A program made the position numbers and the translations under genes. Below, piece by piece: positions 31,306 through 40,701 of a stretch of DNA of 40,804 nucleotides. The stretch is taken from the IMG/VR virus record IMGVR_UViG_3300048584_000058, positions 1-40,804 of that record; one strand, written 5' to 3'. The stretch's first letter is position 1, and each line of letters begins with the position of its first letter. Below the pieces are notes generated by a model, which was not told where the DNA came from, ran no database searches, and saw nothing but the letters and a program-made list of their open reading frames with translations. Source of the DNA: a virus.

Positions 31306-31333
31306 TTGACAAACAAAATCAAATCCTTATACT
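31306..31333 (+). promoter_or_regulatory. Strong promoter
   Basis: TTGACA (31306-31311), 16-base spacer, TATACT (31328-31333). The surrounding bases (AAATATTTGACAAA) are repeated at 36718-36731, showing a conserved extended promoter box. Confidence 0.75.
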
Positions 31334-31365
31334 AATTACATCGAACAACATTTATCCTTATTTAT

Positions 31366-31539
31366 ATGACAATGACAAAAGAACAGTACATCGAAGAAAA
31401 CTACGACATCATCAGATATGAATATGAACAAGAGCTTATGGAACACTGATACAATCCAGCAACTGTAAGCGAGGTTGATGATGGGCGAGATGAATTTGTA
31501 AACAGATATACACAAGACATTTTATTTGATAAGGAATAA
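31366..31539 (+). CDS. Hypothetical small acidic protein, 57 aa
   Basis: ATG at 31366 soon after a strong promoter; TAA at 31537-31539. Very acidic (EQYIEENYDIIRYEYEQEL), like small early phage inhibitors or DNA-mimic proteins. One TGA glycine. Function unknown. Confidence 0.6.
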
Positions 31540-31541
31540 CA

Positions 31542-31790
31542 ATGGATATATTATGAAAAAGACCAACCGAATGACAACCAGTTGACTATCCTTGTGAGCT
31601 TGGTTATCAATGCCCTATATGTAAGATAGAACGAGATGAATTGCTAAACTGGAGCGAATACAATTATTGCTTGCGATGCCCCAGATGCGAACTTGATATA
31701 CCAAGTTGCCTATGTAAACAAGATATAAAAGCTAATATAGAGACGTTTATGCAAACAATAAAACATTTATTATCTAACCACCAAAACTAA
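31542..31790 (+). CDS. Zinc-ribbon protein, 82 aa
   Basis: CPIC (24-27), C43, CPRC (46-49) and further C56/C58 give two CxxC knuckles of a zinc ribbon, with two TGA glycines near the N-terminus. It begins two bases after the previous stop. A transcription-factor- or nucleic-acid-binding role is plausible; family unclear. Confidence 0.6.
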
Positions 31791-31791
31791 C

Positions 31792-32025
31792 ATGCAATAC
31801 CGAGAAAACTACGAAATCAAAAAGATAGTAGACAAGGGGAATAACCGTAATTACTATTGATACACTACAGATTGAAAGATACTAGACTTGTATTCACCAT
31901 GCCCACTGGATAAGAAAAATATCTTTGGTTTAGAGTTCCTAGTGTACGTTCATAAGCAAATACCTTGAGTAAAGTTTACAAAAGATTGCAAATTTATTTC
32001 TTGTAAAAAGCATAATGATAGATAA
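31792..32025 (+). CDS. Hypothetical protein with paired cysteines, 77 aa
   Basis: Starts one base after the previous TAA. An aromatic/basic middle (YYGYTTDGKILDLY) and a C-terminal KDCKFISCKKH cysteine pair, possibly metal-binding. It overlaps the next gene by 11 bases. Family unknown. Confidence 0.55.
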
Positions 32026-32182
32026 ACAAATCTTTGATCTTATGGATAAGCTAGTTGCAAGATGAAACTACCTATTGCACACTAAGGAATATATACGAAC
32101 AGAGGTACAAGAAGATGAAGAGTTTCAGAACATAAAAGCGGAGATAAAGAAATTGAAACTTTTAGCTCCTAGTCAATCATAA
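32015..32182 (+). CDS. Hypothetical helical protein, 55 aa
   Basis: Starts within the preceding gene and shares the A of its TAA with the next ATG. Predicted helical with many Lys/Glu. No recognisable domain. Confidence 0.5.
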
Positions 32183-32310
32183 TGAGACACGATATAATCC
32201 GAGTAATCCTATGGGTGTTGGTATGTGTACCTATTGTACGGTATCACGAGATATGGGGAGTTATTGCGTGTGCTATATTACGGTTTGCATATGAGATGTT
32301 TGATAAATAG
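32182..32310 (+). CDS. Small membrane protein, 42 aa
   Basis: One clear hydrophobic helix (VILWVLVCVPIV) followed by a shorter one. Stop-start overlap (TAATG) with the upstream gene implies coupling. Unknown role. Confidence 0.5.
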   Translation: MRHDIIRVILWVLVCVPIVRYHEIWGVIACAILRFAYEMFDK

Positions 32311-32333
32311 TTTTTATTCTTAAATTAAATATA

Positions 32334-33458
32334 ATGATTAAGCAAATCAAAGATAAAATATTGTCTATAGATAATATAGACGAAAAAATAGATTTTATAA
32401 ATCAACTAAGAGCAGCAATACACGAGGTTTCTCCATTTAAAGACAACCCAGTTGATTTTGTAACCTGGATAAAGAACGATTGAGTAACTGCTAATGATTA
32501 CAATCCAAACGAAGTCGCACCACCAGAAATGGAGCTTTTGGAAATAAGCATTATGAACGACTGATATACACAACCTATAGTCTGATGGGGGAGAGATGAC
32601 AATGTTTTTGAAATAATAGACTGATTTCATAGACACAGGGTAGGCAAAGAAAGCAAGATTGTTTCGAAATGATTAATGTGATACTTACCAGTTGTAAATG
32701 TTAGAAAAGCACAACAAGACAAAAATGACAGGATCGCATCAACTATTAGACATAATCGCGCAAGATGAAAGCATAAGGTAGATGCAATGAGTGAAATAGT
32801 AATAGAATTAAAAAACAGAAACCGAAGAAATGAAAGAATAGCAAAAGAACTAGGTATGGACGAAGACGAGGTACTAAGACTATTACAAATATCATGACTA
32901 CAAGAAATGTTTATGGATGACGATTTCTCAAGAGCATGGGTTTCTGATGACGAAATAGAATGATTTGTTTGATTAGATGACACATTAGATGATGAGTTTA
33001 TAAAGTGAGTACGCACTGTAAATGTAGAAGATCCCGACAGAATATTTCACACATATGACAAATGGGAATGTTTTAAAAACTGATTTTATAAGCAAACCAT
33101 AGAATGAAAGAACCGCGATCTACTAGAAACAGAATTTGCAGAATTTTTTAAACAAGATTGACTATTTGAAATAACTTGAAATAAAGTTATATTAGAACGA
33201 AAGAACTCATGTGAACATTATTTAACAAACAAATGTATGAATAGAATTGCTTGGATGTGACAGGCTGCGGTTTGCTATCACACAAGAATACCAAACAAAT
33301 TTAGCTCTGGTTGGTTTTTGCTAGACATAGATACACAGCAAAAAAACAATCAAATAGCATTAAATATCATAAACACACGAATGAAAAACAATAATAGGCA
33401 AGAAATAACAATGAAAGATGCTATGGGATGAGTTGATAGACAGGTTAGTATTTATTAA
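32334..33458 (+). CDS. ParB-like protein, IbrB family, 374 aa
   Basis: The ParB/Srx-type core is visible: NPNEVAPPEMELLEISI, GYTQPIVGWGRDD, then IIDGFHRHRVG (residues 94-104, the family's DG-x-HR-type motif) and a helical HTH region (RRNERIAKELGMDEDEVLRLL). It is encoded directly before the PAPS-reductase-like gene, the standard IbrB-IbrA order in phages and islands. The DG-x-HR motif is also a feature of DndB-type proteins. Most glycines are TGA. Probably regulates or assists the partner. Confidence 0.75.
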
Positions 33459-33470
33459 TAATTATTCAAA

Positions 33471-34694
33471 ATGAAAAAATATATAGACATATCCGTTTAC
33501 GAAGCAACTAGGAAAAGAATATCGCTATCTTTTGATCTATTCGATAGATTATATATTTCTTATTCTGGGGGGAAGGATAGTACCGTGATGACACACATGG
33601 TATTAGATGAAGCTAGAAAGAGAAATAGAAAGGTTGGATTGCTTATTATTGACTTAGAGGCTCAATATATAGATACCATAAAGCACATTGAAGAGATGAT
33701 AGAGACATATAAGGATGTTATAGATCTTCATCGGTTTTGTGGGGAATTGTTGCTTAGAAATGCATTATCTACATTTGAGCCTAAGTGGGTTTGTTGGGAT
33801 GAAACAAAGAAAGAAGACTGGGTTAGAGAAAAGCCAAAACACGCATCCGATCTATCTCAATATGATTTTTATAAGCCAAAAATGGAGTTTGAGGAGATGA
33901 TGGTCTTATTTGGCGAGCGATATGGGAAATGAGAAGATGTGGGTGGGTTTATATGAATTAGGGCTGATGAGAGTTTGCATAGATATAGAGCAATAGTAAG
34001 TCAAAAGAAGTGAATAATGTATAATGATCTTAAATGGACTACTAAAGTTTCTAATGGCGTATATAATTTATATCCTATATATGATTGGAAAACTAGTGAT
34101 ATATGGATATTCCACTGAAAGTTTAAAGAGCTTACTTATAACAATGTTTATGAAAAAATGCTTAAGGCTGGGGTTAAGTTGTGAGACCAAAGGCTATGTC
34201 AACCATATTGAGACGACCAGAAAAAAGGCATATGGTTATATCAAATACTAGAGCCCAAGACCCGAGTTAAATTACTAAAAAGGGTGTCTGGCGTAAACTC
34301 ATGATCCTTATACATAAAAGAAAGGGGATCTATAAATTGAAATACATATATTACAAAGCCAGAAAATATGTCTTGGCAAAAGTATTGTAATTTTTTATTA
34401 AGCACTATGCCACCAAAAACAAGAGAGAATTACGCAAATAGATTTAAAATATTTATGGCTGGTTGGAAAAAAAGATGATATGAGAAAATACCAGATGAGG
34501 CACCACATGATTTAGAGGTTGCAGCACGAGTCCCATCCTGGAAAAGAATGTGTAGAAGCATCTTAAGGAATGATTATTATTGCAAATGACTAGGGCAAAC
34601 ACAGCCGAAGTCTGAAGCCTATATAAAACTAAAACAAATAAAAGAAAAAAGAAAGCTAGAAAAAACCATTATGTCAACACAAAAAGTCAATTAA
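33471..34694 (+). CDS. PP-loop ATPase, PAPS-reductase-like (IbrA family), 407 aa
   Basis: PP-loop SGGKDST at residues 32-38, followed by a conserved LEAQY and a C-terminal half (VSGVNSGSLY, MPPKTRENYANRF) like that of IbrA/DUF3440 proteins. Its ATP-pyrophosphatase core could adenylate or sulfurate a nucleic acid, as in DndC. It lies 12 bases after the ParB-like gene. The first 150 residues use only GGN for glycine while the C-terminal part uses TGA often, suggesting recent acquisition or a mosaic. Function in the phage is unproven. Confidence 0.75.
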
Positions 34695-34697
34695 AAC

Positions 34698-34725
34698 TTG
34701 CAATCTATAAAAATAGTCGTATACT
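34698..34725 (+). promoter_or_regulatory. Promoter upstream of the Rad52-like gene
   Basis: TTGCAA (34698-34703), 16-base spacer, TATACT (34720-34725). Identical hexamers and spacing to the minus-strand ninG promoter at 28547-28574, so the two recombination genes may be co-regulated. Confidence 0.7.
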
Positions 34726-34785
34726 CTCTATGTGGCTATCTCAATCCATAAGCAACGAGAGCATTTATTCTTTACCATATACAAT

Positions 34786-35265
34786 ATGGATCTATCTAAA
34801 CTAAGCAAAGTAATCCCCTTTCAATTCAGAATATGAAGTTGAGTGGGGCAAGCAAAAGAAGTAAACTGAAAAAAGGTTTACGAGAAGTATAGCGTATTAG
34901 GCTATATTGACGCAAGAGATGCAATGGAACTACTAGACGAGGTTGTTTGACCTCAAAACTGGATGAGAGACCATAAAACAGTATGAGACAATCTTTTCTG
35001 TGGCGTGGGTATCAAAATCGAGTGAGAGCGAGTATGGAAATGGGATTGTGGAACTGAAAGCAACACAGAGAAAGAAAAATGAGAGAGTAGCGACAGTTTC
35101 AAGAGAGCTTGTGTAAACTGGGGAATATGAAGATTTCTTTATACATTACCTAGATTACATATTACGGCAGAAGAAGCCAGCAGGGCTAGATACGATATAA
35201 CAGCATTTGTAAAGAATAAGCACAAAGAAGAACTAAACAAGCGACATAAATCAATTACTCTTTAA
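34786..35265 (+). CDS. Rad52-family single-strand annealing protein, 159 aa
   Basis: The signature helix FKRACVNWGIGRFLY (105-119) with upstream VLGYIDARDAMELLDEVVGPQNW is characteristic of phage Rad52/Sak-type annealing proteins. It would anneal complementary ssDNA during recombination or replication. Next to it are an SSB-like gene and, elsewhere, a NinG-like nuclease. Eleven or so glycines are TGA, including one in the signature helix. Confidence 0.88.
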
Positions 35266-35284
35266 TCTTAAATTATTATTATCA

Positions 35285-35515
35285 ATGGCAATCAAAAACA
35301 TCGTAGCAATTACAGGAGAATACAAGAACAAGAATGGAGAAATGAAGAAACAATATACGACAATAGGGAAACTAATTGAAAAAGAAGACGGAAAGTTATC
35401 AATCAAGATAGATACAATACCACTTGGATGGGATGGATGGGCTACACCTTATGATAGAGATGAAAAAAGCAAGTCAAGTGATGTGAATGACGTATCAAAT
35501 GATCTCCCATTTTAG
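35285..35515 (+). CDS. SSB-like small ssDNA-binding protein, 76 aa
   Basis: A beta-rich single OB-fold-like domain with GEYKNKNGEMKKQYTTIGKL and LSIKIDTIPLGWDG, and a C-terminal acidic tail ending DLPF, reminiscent of the SSB tail that recruits partner proteins. Its location directly after the annealing protein supports the role. All glycines are GGA, with no TGA. Confidence 0.7.
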   Translation: MAIKNIVAITGEYKNKNGEMKKQYTTIGKLIEKEDGKLSIKIDTIPLGWDGWATPYDRDEKSKSSDVNDVSNDLPF

Positions 35516-35537
35516 TCTCTAACCTTATCCATTAGCG

Positions 35538-35936
35538 ATGGAAGACATATTAAAAGAACTTGAGCAATTATCACAACAGGGGGTAGATACCTACTCCCTA
35601 GTTGACAGGCAGAGAGTTATCCAACTAAAACTGGAGTTTGGTAAATGCAGAGCAGAGAATAAAGCAGAGAAAAAACTCCTTGCGAGAAAGCTCAAAAAGA
35701 TGCACGCCGAGAAACTAGCAATAATCAGAAGGGAGCTAGATGAGAACTGAAAGAAAATAAGCCTCGATGATGCAAAAGCTAAAATCCAGCTTGATGAAGA
35801 ATATGTAGCATTGGAAATTCAGAACGATGTATATGAGTATAGAGATGATTTATGAGACGTAATAAAAGACGTATTCTCGGAACTCAATACATTGATGAGA
35901 GATGCTATGAAGCTAGTGGAAGAACAAACAGCGTAA
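35538..35936 (+). CDS. Hypothetical coiled-coil protein, 132 aa
   Basis: A long basic/acidic coiled coil (CRAENKAEKKLLARKLKKM, then EEYVALEIQNDVYEYRDD). A TGA near residue 71 encodes Gly within the coil and must be read through to give the full protein. No family recognised; recombination context suggests a helper. Confidence 0.6.
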
Positions 35937-35959
35937 TATTTATTATTATCTAATCTAAA

Positions 35960-36211
35960 ATGACATTAAAAACCTTTTGAAAGTGGCTTCTCATCGTTGC
36001 CATTATACTATGAATTGTATATTTTGCCTTTGGGAGCAATAATGTACCAGCTAAGGAAGAAAAAACAGAAAAAGAAGCGTTTCTTGAAAAACGAACAATG
36101 GTTTGAGTTTACAAGTATGAAGAACAAGAAGCGGAGAGAATAAGACTTGAAGCAAAAGCTAAGAAAGATGCACTTTTATCTGAATTAAACTGATCGGATT
36201 TTACGAAGTAG
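35960..36211 (+). CDS. Single-pass membrane protein with charged tail, 83 aa
   Basis: N-terminal signal-anchor helix (LLIVAIILGIVYFAFG) and a highly charged soluble coiled-coil tail (EEKTEKEAFLEKR, EEQEAERIRLEAKAKKDALL). Resembles phage membrane-tethered accessory or spanin-type proteins. It precedes a lysozyme-like gene by 32 bases. Confidence 0.6.
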
Positions 36212-36243
36212 ACCAACCTACACAAAAAAAGGATAGTGAGTAT

Positions 36244-36696
36244 ATGGAGAAAATATGCAAAAGAGCTAAAACCAGCCCACTATGTAACGACCGACCAATG
36301 TATTATATGATAAAGTCTAAAGCAGACAAAGAAAATGTTCCGATCTGGATATTGCTTGGTATAATGTCAAAAGAGTCTTGATTTGGTACGCTCTGGCATC
36401 ATACCAATGTAGAGAATTGCAGGGCTAATACGTTCAACTGGCATTGAAGCAAAGCAGACAGGAGAGCAGATAGAGCGTATAGAGACCAGTATATTTGACC
36501 TTGATGTCGATTATACAAATATGAAAGCATCGAGCATTGAATACAAAGTCTAGTCTATACAATAGGAAGATGATACAAAGCATGTTTGAGTAGAAAAACC
36601 AGTAGAGATATGGTTGTGTGTATATCGTATAAATACGTTTGACAGCCTAACGTTTCAGAGGATACACGAGTAAACCATGTTTTATCATATCAATAA
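36244..36696 (+). CDS. Lysozyme/transglycosylase-like muramidase, 150 aa
   Basis: IPIWILLGIMSKESGFG-type motif with E44 in KESGFG matches the catalytic glutamate of SLT/lysozyme-like enzymes, followed by aromatic NTFNWHGSK and an YIGPG-like turn. It has six cysteines spread through the protein. ATG 36244 is the first in frame. It could be the endolysin or a virion-associated hydrolase; its rightward early-operon position is unusual for an endolysin. Confidence 0.65.
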
Positions 36697-36721
36697 TTCT
36701 ATAATTGTCAATCTCAAATAT

Positions 36722-36749
36722 TTGACAAATGAAAATATATTCTTATAAT
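36722..36749 (+). promoter_or_regulatory. Near-consensus promoter
   Basis: TTGACA (36722-36727), 16-base spacer, TATAAT (36744-36749), followed by a gene start 31 bases later. Bases around the -35 repeat those at 31302-31315. Confidence 0.8.
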
Positions 36750-36779
36750 GGGATTACTTTATATATAACTATCAACGCA

Positions 36780-37373
36780 ATGACGCTAATACAGACACCA
36801 CTCATTCATCCGACATTGAAACGAGAAGCGCGACACAATCCAGTATGATTTGGTTTTATTATTAAGAAAAATAAACCAGTAGTAGATCATTGAAGCTATA
36901 CACTAGAAGAACTTTTAGCCCTATGATTTGTTGAACTCCCTACTACAGATACTGGAAGGGATTGGATAGATGAAGTAATAGAATTTTATAATTGTCAAGC
37001 AGAGACCGATGACCAAATATATTGCCCACTCATTCGTGATGCGATAGAAAAGCATATGCCAAAACCAGTAGAGCAAGAACTTATACCTTTGGATGTTGAT
37101 GATGCTTTCTACAAGATATTCCATAGTGGGAATTGTATATTGGCAGAAAACCCTAAATCTGTGATAAAATTCGACAAAGAATGAATAAAGAAAATCTTAT
37201 CTAAATACTGAGCACCTAAACAGGGAGCACCTACAACAAGTACCATTGAGGAGCTGGTAGATAAGATAGATGACCTTGTGTTTGAATATGAGTACGGTGG
37301 GTCTGAACAAGTAAAACAACTCTTATCATCATACAATCTTACAAGTAAGAAGTATACAAAAGATGAAAAATAA
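36780..37373 (+). CDS. Hypothetical protein, 197 aa
   Basis: First gene after the strong promoter. Mixed alpha/beta with acidic stretches (ELIPLDVDDAFYKIFH, IEELVDKIDDLVFEYEY). TGA at eight or so glycines. It overlaps the next membrane gene by 11 bases. No family recognised. Confidence 0.65.
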
Positions 37374-37434
37374 TACAGTATTTATAGCTTGGGTAATAAT
37401 ATTTGTTTTAATAGTTATTATACGAGCTAAGTAA
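37363..37434 (+). CDS. 23-aa membrane peptide
   Basis: Starts inside the preceding gene; a single hydrophobic helix (FIAWVIIFVLIVII) ending RAK. The small size and the overlap are typical of a real coupled membrane gene. Confidence 0.45.
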   Translation: MKNNTVFIAWVIIFVLIVIIRAK

Positions 37435-37456
37435 TTTTATATACTCCTTACACCCT

Positions 37457-37861
37457 ATGACTAAGCAAGAAAAGATTTCAAAAATTTATTCTATAATTGC
37501 AAGAAAGGATTTGTCTTTTGGTTGTTATATATTAGATGATAATATAAAATATCAGGTATTATCTGTATATCCCCAATCATCTACTTGAATTATAGCGGTA
37601 GAAACAACTTTGCAAATTACAAAACATAACTATTCTATTATAGGACATCCTGTTATGCTCGGCGATGTGTTGGATTGGTTATATAAAAATAGATTGGAAT
37701 GCAACGCATTGAGTAATGTAGAGGAGTTTTGATATGATGAAACTTGAAACTACTACAATAATAGAAATTATATTATTAGCATCCGAGAGAAATTGAGAGA
37801 ACCTGTAGACAATTGTACTCCCAAATGTATAGACTATATCTACTCCCTAATAACTAAATAA
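37457..37861 (+). CDS. Hypothetical phage protein (HPVMLGDVLDW-type), 134 aa
   Basis: The central HPVMLGDVLDWLYKNR and a C-terminal CIDYIYSLI match a widespread family of small phage proteins of unknown role that occur in many tailed phages. One or two TGA glycines in the middle. An AT-rich gap without genes (37862-37983) follows. Confidence 0.65.
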
Positions 37862-37983
37862 ACTTAACCTTACTAAGTAGTATATTAGTTAACTATTCTT
37901 CAAAAAACCTTACAAGAACTTTAGGGGGACAGTGAAGCTACCAGTTGCTACGCAAGATTGCATTTAATATTTAATTATTATAG

Positions 37984-38337
37984 ATGAAAGAAATAAAATT
38001 TAGATTTCGGACAGATGCAACAAATGAAATGCTGTATGGGGAGCCAGCATTAAGAGTATTGTATCATAATCTCGAGAATAAAATACCAGTTATGCAATTC
38101 ACTTGACTCCTCGATAAGAACTGAAAAGAGATATATGAATGAGATATTGTAAAATGCTCTAGTGGTTGCCCACATATTATTAAACGAGTTGACGATATGT
38201 GATGAACATATTGATGATGAATGCCTTGATTTGTTTTAGATGGACTAAAGCGTAATTGTTGAGAGTGATATGCTTGGACATGAGAAGAAGAGGTTATTTG
38301 AGATATATATTCTAACCCAGAGCTTTTACCTACATAA
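37984..38337 (+). CDS. YopX-family protein, 117 aa
   Basis: MQFTGLLDKNGKEIYEGDIV (residues 37-56) is the hallmark of YopX phage proteins, with a C-terminal VIGDIYSNPELL. A glycine-rich stretch encoded by consecutive TGA triplets lies in the middle (GGTYGGGMPG). YopX proteins are common in phages; their role is unknown. Confidence 0.85.
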
Positions 38338-38350
38338 ATACCTATACACT

Positions 38351-38611
38351 ATGGAACTAACACTATTACAATGATATAACTTTCATAAATATTACGGTAG
38401 GGATGTTATATATAAAAACGAAAATATGTGAAAGCTAGAACACTGACGATTTATTAACTGATACTTACACAGTATTGACACAGCTTATAGTAGGAATATT
38501 ATTCTCAATAATGATGTATATGTTGACAGCAGACCACGATACAAGAGGATATTTACAAAGATCAAGCCATTAAAAAATAGTAAAAGAAGTACCAAAATAT
38601 GTTGACAATAA
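38351..38611 (+). CDS. Hypothetical protein, 86 aa (complete copy of the truncated gene at 1-176)
   Basis: ATG 38351 to TAA 38609-38611. Its last 57 codons recur at the window start. Basic, rich in Tyr/Asn/Arg (DSRPRYKRIFTKIKPLKNSK at the C-terminus). Four TGA glycines. Family not recognised. Confidence 0.65.
38436..38562. repeat. 127-bp exact direct repeat, copy 2
   Basis: Exact copy of 1-127; both lie in the same frame of the same gene. From base 38563 on, the two alleles diverge. See copy 1 for the interpretation. Confidence 0.8.
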
Positions 38612-38647
38612 CCTACTTATCAACAAGCGACCCAATATATCTATACA

Positions 38648-38917
38648 ATGATGATTACAAATGTAATTCTACTTCCTAACCTATACAATCAAATGCAACT
38701 CCTAGACAAAACACAAGATACTATCACACTAGAGCTTACCCACGATGAATTATATTTATGGGCAAAAGCACTAGACGAGTATGAAAAACAGAACTATCAA
38801 CGAGATGATAAGAAAAAGACTCTCGCAATGGAGATGAGTAGGTATATATGGAGAGTAAAGTATAATTTATATGATACAGCCACTAATGGAAACACAACAA
38901 CAAGCCAATGAGCCTAG
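38648..38917 (+). CDS. Hypothetical protein, 89 aa
   Basis: Helical and charged (ELTHDELYLWAKALDEYEKQ, then RDDKKKTLAMEMSRYIWRV). It overlaps the next gene by 32 bases. In allele A its 5' end is fused directly to the zinc-ribbon-like tail. No family recognised. Confidence 0.6.
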
Positions 38918-39068
38918 CGATAACATCAATGTCTATACCAAAGAAGAACAACTAGCCAACATCCTAGCACGAAGCCACCAATGACACTGTTGAGATAACT
39001 GTATGTGTGATAAATGCAAGGAGTATGGTATAGGTATTTATTTTACTGCCGCAAATAATGATTGATAA
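38886..39068 (+). CDS. Small zinc-ribbon-like protein, 60 aa
   Basis: CxxxCxCxxC motif (C35, C39, C41, C44) with two TGA glycines around it, identical to the tail of the allele-A fusion. It ends GAT-TGA-TAA: a terminal TGA glycine next to the real stop. It overlaps the next gene by 11 bases. Confidence 0.6.
39009..39044 (+). repeat. 36-bp seam repeat, copy 3
   Basis: Identical to 375-410 and 1120-1155. In allele B it ends the zinc-ribbon coding region, next to the alternative cassette that starts at 39058. Confidence 0.8.
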
Positions 39069-39642
39069 CTTTGATAAGTTCCCACGAGAACGAAAAGATT
39101 GAGAGTTCTATTTTGTCCAAATACTTGATAGGAATCGTTCTGCGTCTAGTAACAATGGTAGATGTATTAAATCATACTTCATCGACTCACAAGAATACCT
39201 AGAGAAAAGAAAGGATGATATGGTAAAACTTGCTGATTGTTTCGATGCTAGAATATATATACATCCAGCGAGAAGGAATAAGTTCAACGTGTGACTCGAT
39301 ATGCTTTGATATACAGCAGATTGTATCAAGACTGGTAGTACAGAAAGACTACGAAGGGCATACGAAACGGCGTGCTGAAAGAACAAGTGAGTAGAAAAGA
39401 TTTGGATTGTCGATGTTGACACCAAAGACAAAGAAATACTTTATTCTACAGCACAGGCGATAGCATACTGTAGACCATACAGAGAACCATATGTAATAAT
39501 GCCAACAGTTAATTGATACCACATGCTATATAAATGATGATTTGACACAGAGGTATATAATAAATGATTAGAGTGAAGCAGGTATAAACGAGACATCCAC
39601 AAAAACAATCCGACAGTGCTGTATGCACCAGACGGTTCTTAA
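39058..39642 (+). CDS. Hypothetical protein with primase-like DxD/NGYH motifs, 194 aa
   Basis: IWIVDVDTKD near residue 125 and PTVNGYHML near residue 155 resemble the hhDhD and s-x-H motifs of archaeo-eukaryotic primases, and DIHKNNPTVLY closes the conserved part. Similar proteins occur in many phages. The N-terminal 100 residues (YFVQILDRNRSASSNNGRCIKSYF) match the same group. It replaces the coiled-coil gene of allele A. The primase relationship is a hypothesis. Confidence 0.5.
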
Positions 39643-39672
39643 AATAATATTTATCTTAAACCAATATATACT

Positions 39673-39885
39673 ATGAAACCACAACGACAATTCAACCTAG
39701 AGAAGATGGACACAGAACAACTAGAGAATAAGGTAAAAGACATTGTGCGATGTATCAAATGAGCTAAGAGTATGGAAAGTAGAGAAGCGTTTCTCTACCA
39801 ACTCGATGTAGCAAATAAGATACTAGAAACAAAGAAACAATTACTTCTTAACTTTGATACAAAAGATGGAGCATATGCAGACTAA
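39673..39885 (+). CDS. Hypothetical small protein (allele B), 70 aa
   Basis: Protein nearly identical to the 1170-1382 product, with mostly synonymous base differences, so this gene is under purifying selection in both alleles. An AT-rich leader (TATTTATCTTAAA) precedes it. An 11-base overlap with the next gene is conserved. Confidence 0.75.
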
Positions 39886-40150
39886 GTGTCCTAGATGTTG
39901 AAAAAGAAACGCGATGTTGCACACATGTACGCCAACAGATAGAGCAAGAGAAATAGAGGAAATACTAGAAACACTTAAGGAACACTGGTTAAACAATCAA
40001 TATCTTAGATTTTGACAGTTACTATTTGCTATATGATACCTAGAGAATGACGATAGTAACGATTGGGTATATTGAGCACCACTAAAGCTAAAAGACCCAT
40101 TCAATAAAAGCGATGAGATACTTTTAGAATTACTCAAGAAAGATGTTTAA
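39875..40150 (+). CDS. Zinc-knuckle small phage protein (allele B), 91 aa
   Basis: CPRC-G (5-9) plus H16/C18 and a central LRFGQLLFAIGYLE block, as in allele A; the 25 residues between differ. Ends TAA 40148-40150, eight bases inside the next gene. Confidence 0.7.
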
Positions 40151-40418
40151 GTGGTTCGATAAATACAAGTTTGTACAACTCTATATGGATAATTACTCTA
40201 ACTGAAATGAATCTGTACAGCAATGTATAACTAGATGTATAGAGGAGTGAATACCATGAACGTGAGATGCTGTATTCGACTTCTTTATGGAGAATATTGT
40301 AAAGCCATGTGTTAAAGAGCCAGATAGGATATATAAACACACGCCACAAAAGGTCACTCGTTTACAAAAAGCGAGTGATGATTTATGGCTTGCGTATTGA
40401 CCAAAGTTTAATTGATAA
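40143..40418 (+). CDS. Hypothetical protein, 91 aa
   Basis: Starts within the preceding gene and ends AAT-TGA-TAA. Alpha-helical with repeated acidic/aromatic patches (VFDFFMENIVKPCVKEPDR). It is absent from allele A, where the operon ends. Family not recognised. Confidence 0.55.
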
Positions 40419-40429
40419 ACAATAACCAT

Positions 40430-40699
40430 ATGGATTATTCGTGAGCGCGGCATCAAATTGAAGTAAAAAAAAATATAATATTTAATTGGTTAGATGTGCC
40501 ATGTAAAGTAGGTGATTTTGTAGTAATACAAATACCAAAACAAAATAAAAAAAATGAAATAACATATTCACCCATTACCTGAGTCATACGCTGGGTGTGA
40601 GCAACAACATTTTTTATAGAGTGAGATAATAGATTATTTCACACAAATCGGATTAGCTTCTTATCTGACGATATATCTGTTTATGACCTAATATGATAA
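40430..40699 (+). CDS. Hypothetical KVGDFV-type small protein, 89 aa
   Basis: VPCKVGDFVVIQIPKQ and SPITGVIRWVGATTFFIEGDN suggest a small beta-barrel (SH3- or KOW-like). Ends ATA-TGA-TAA. The next gene is a tandem paralogue. Function unknown. Confidence 0.55.
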
Positions 40700-40701
40700 A
40701 T

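Noticed and set aside
38436-40150. Tandem duplication of the early module within one genome
   Set aside because: Possible, but the exact 127-base node at the window start and the allele-like silent divergence favour strain variants; kept only as the alternative to test.
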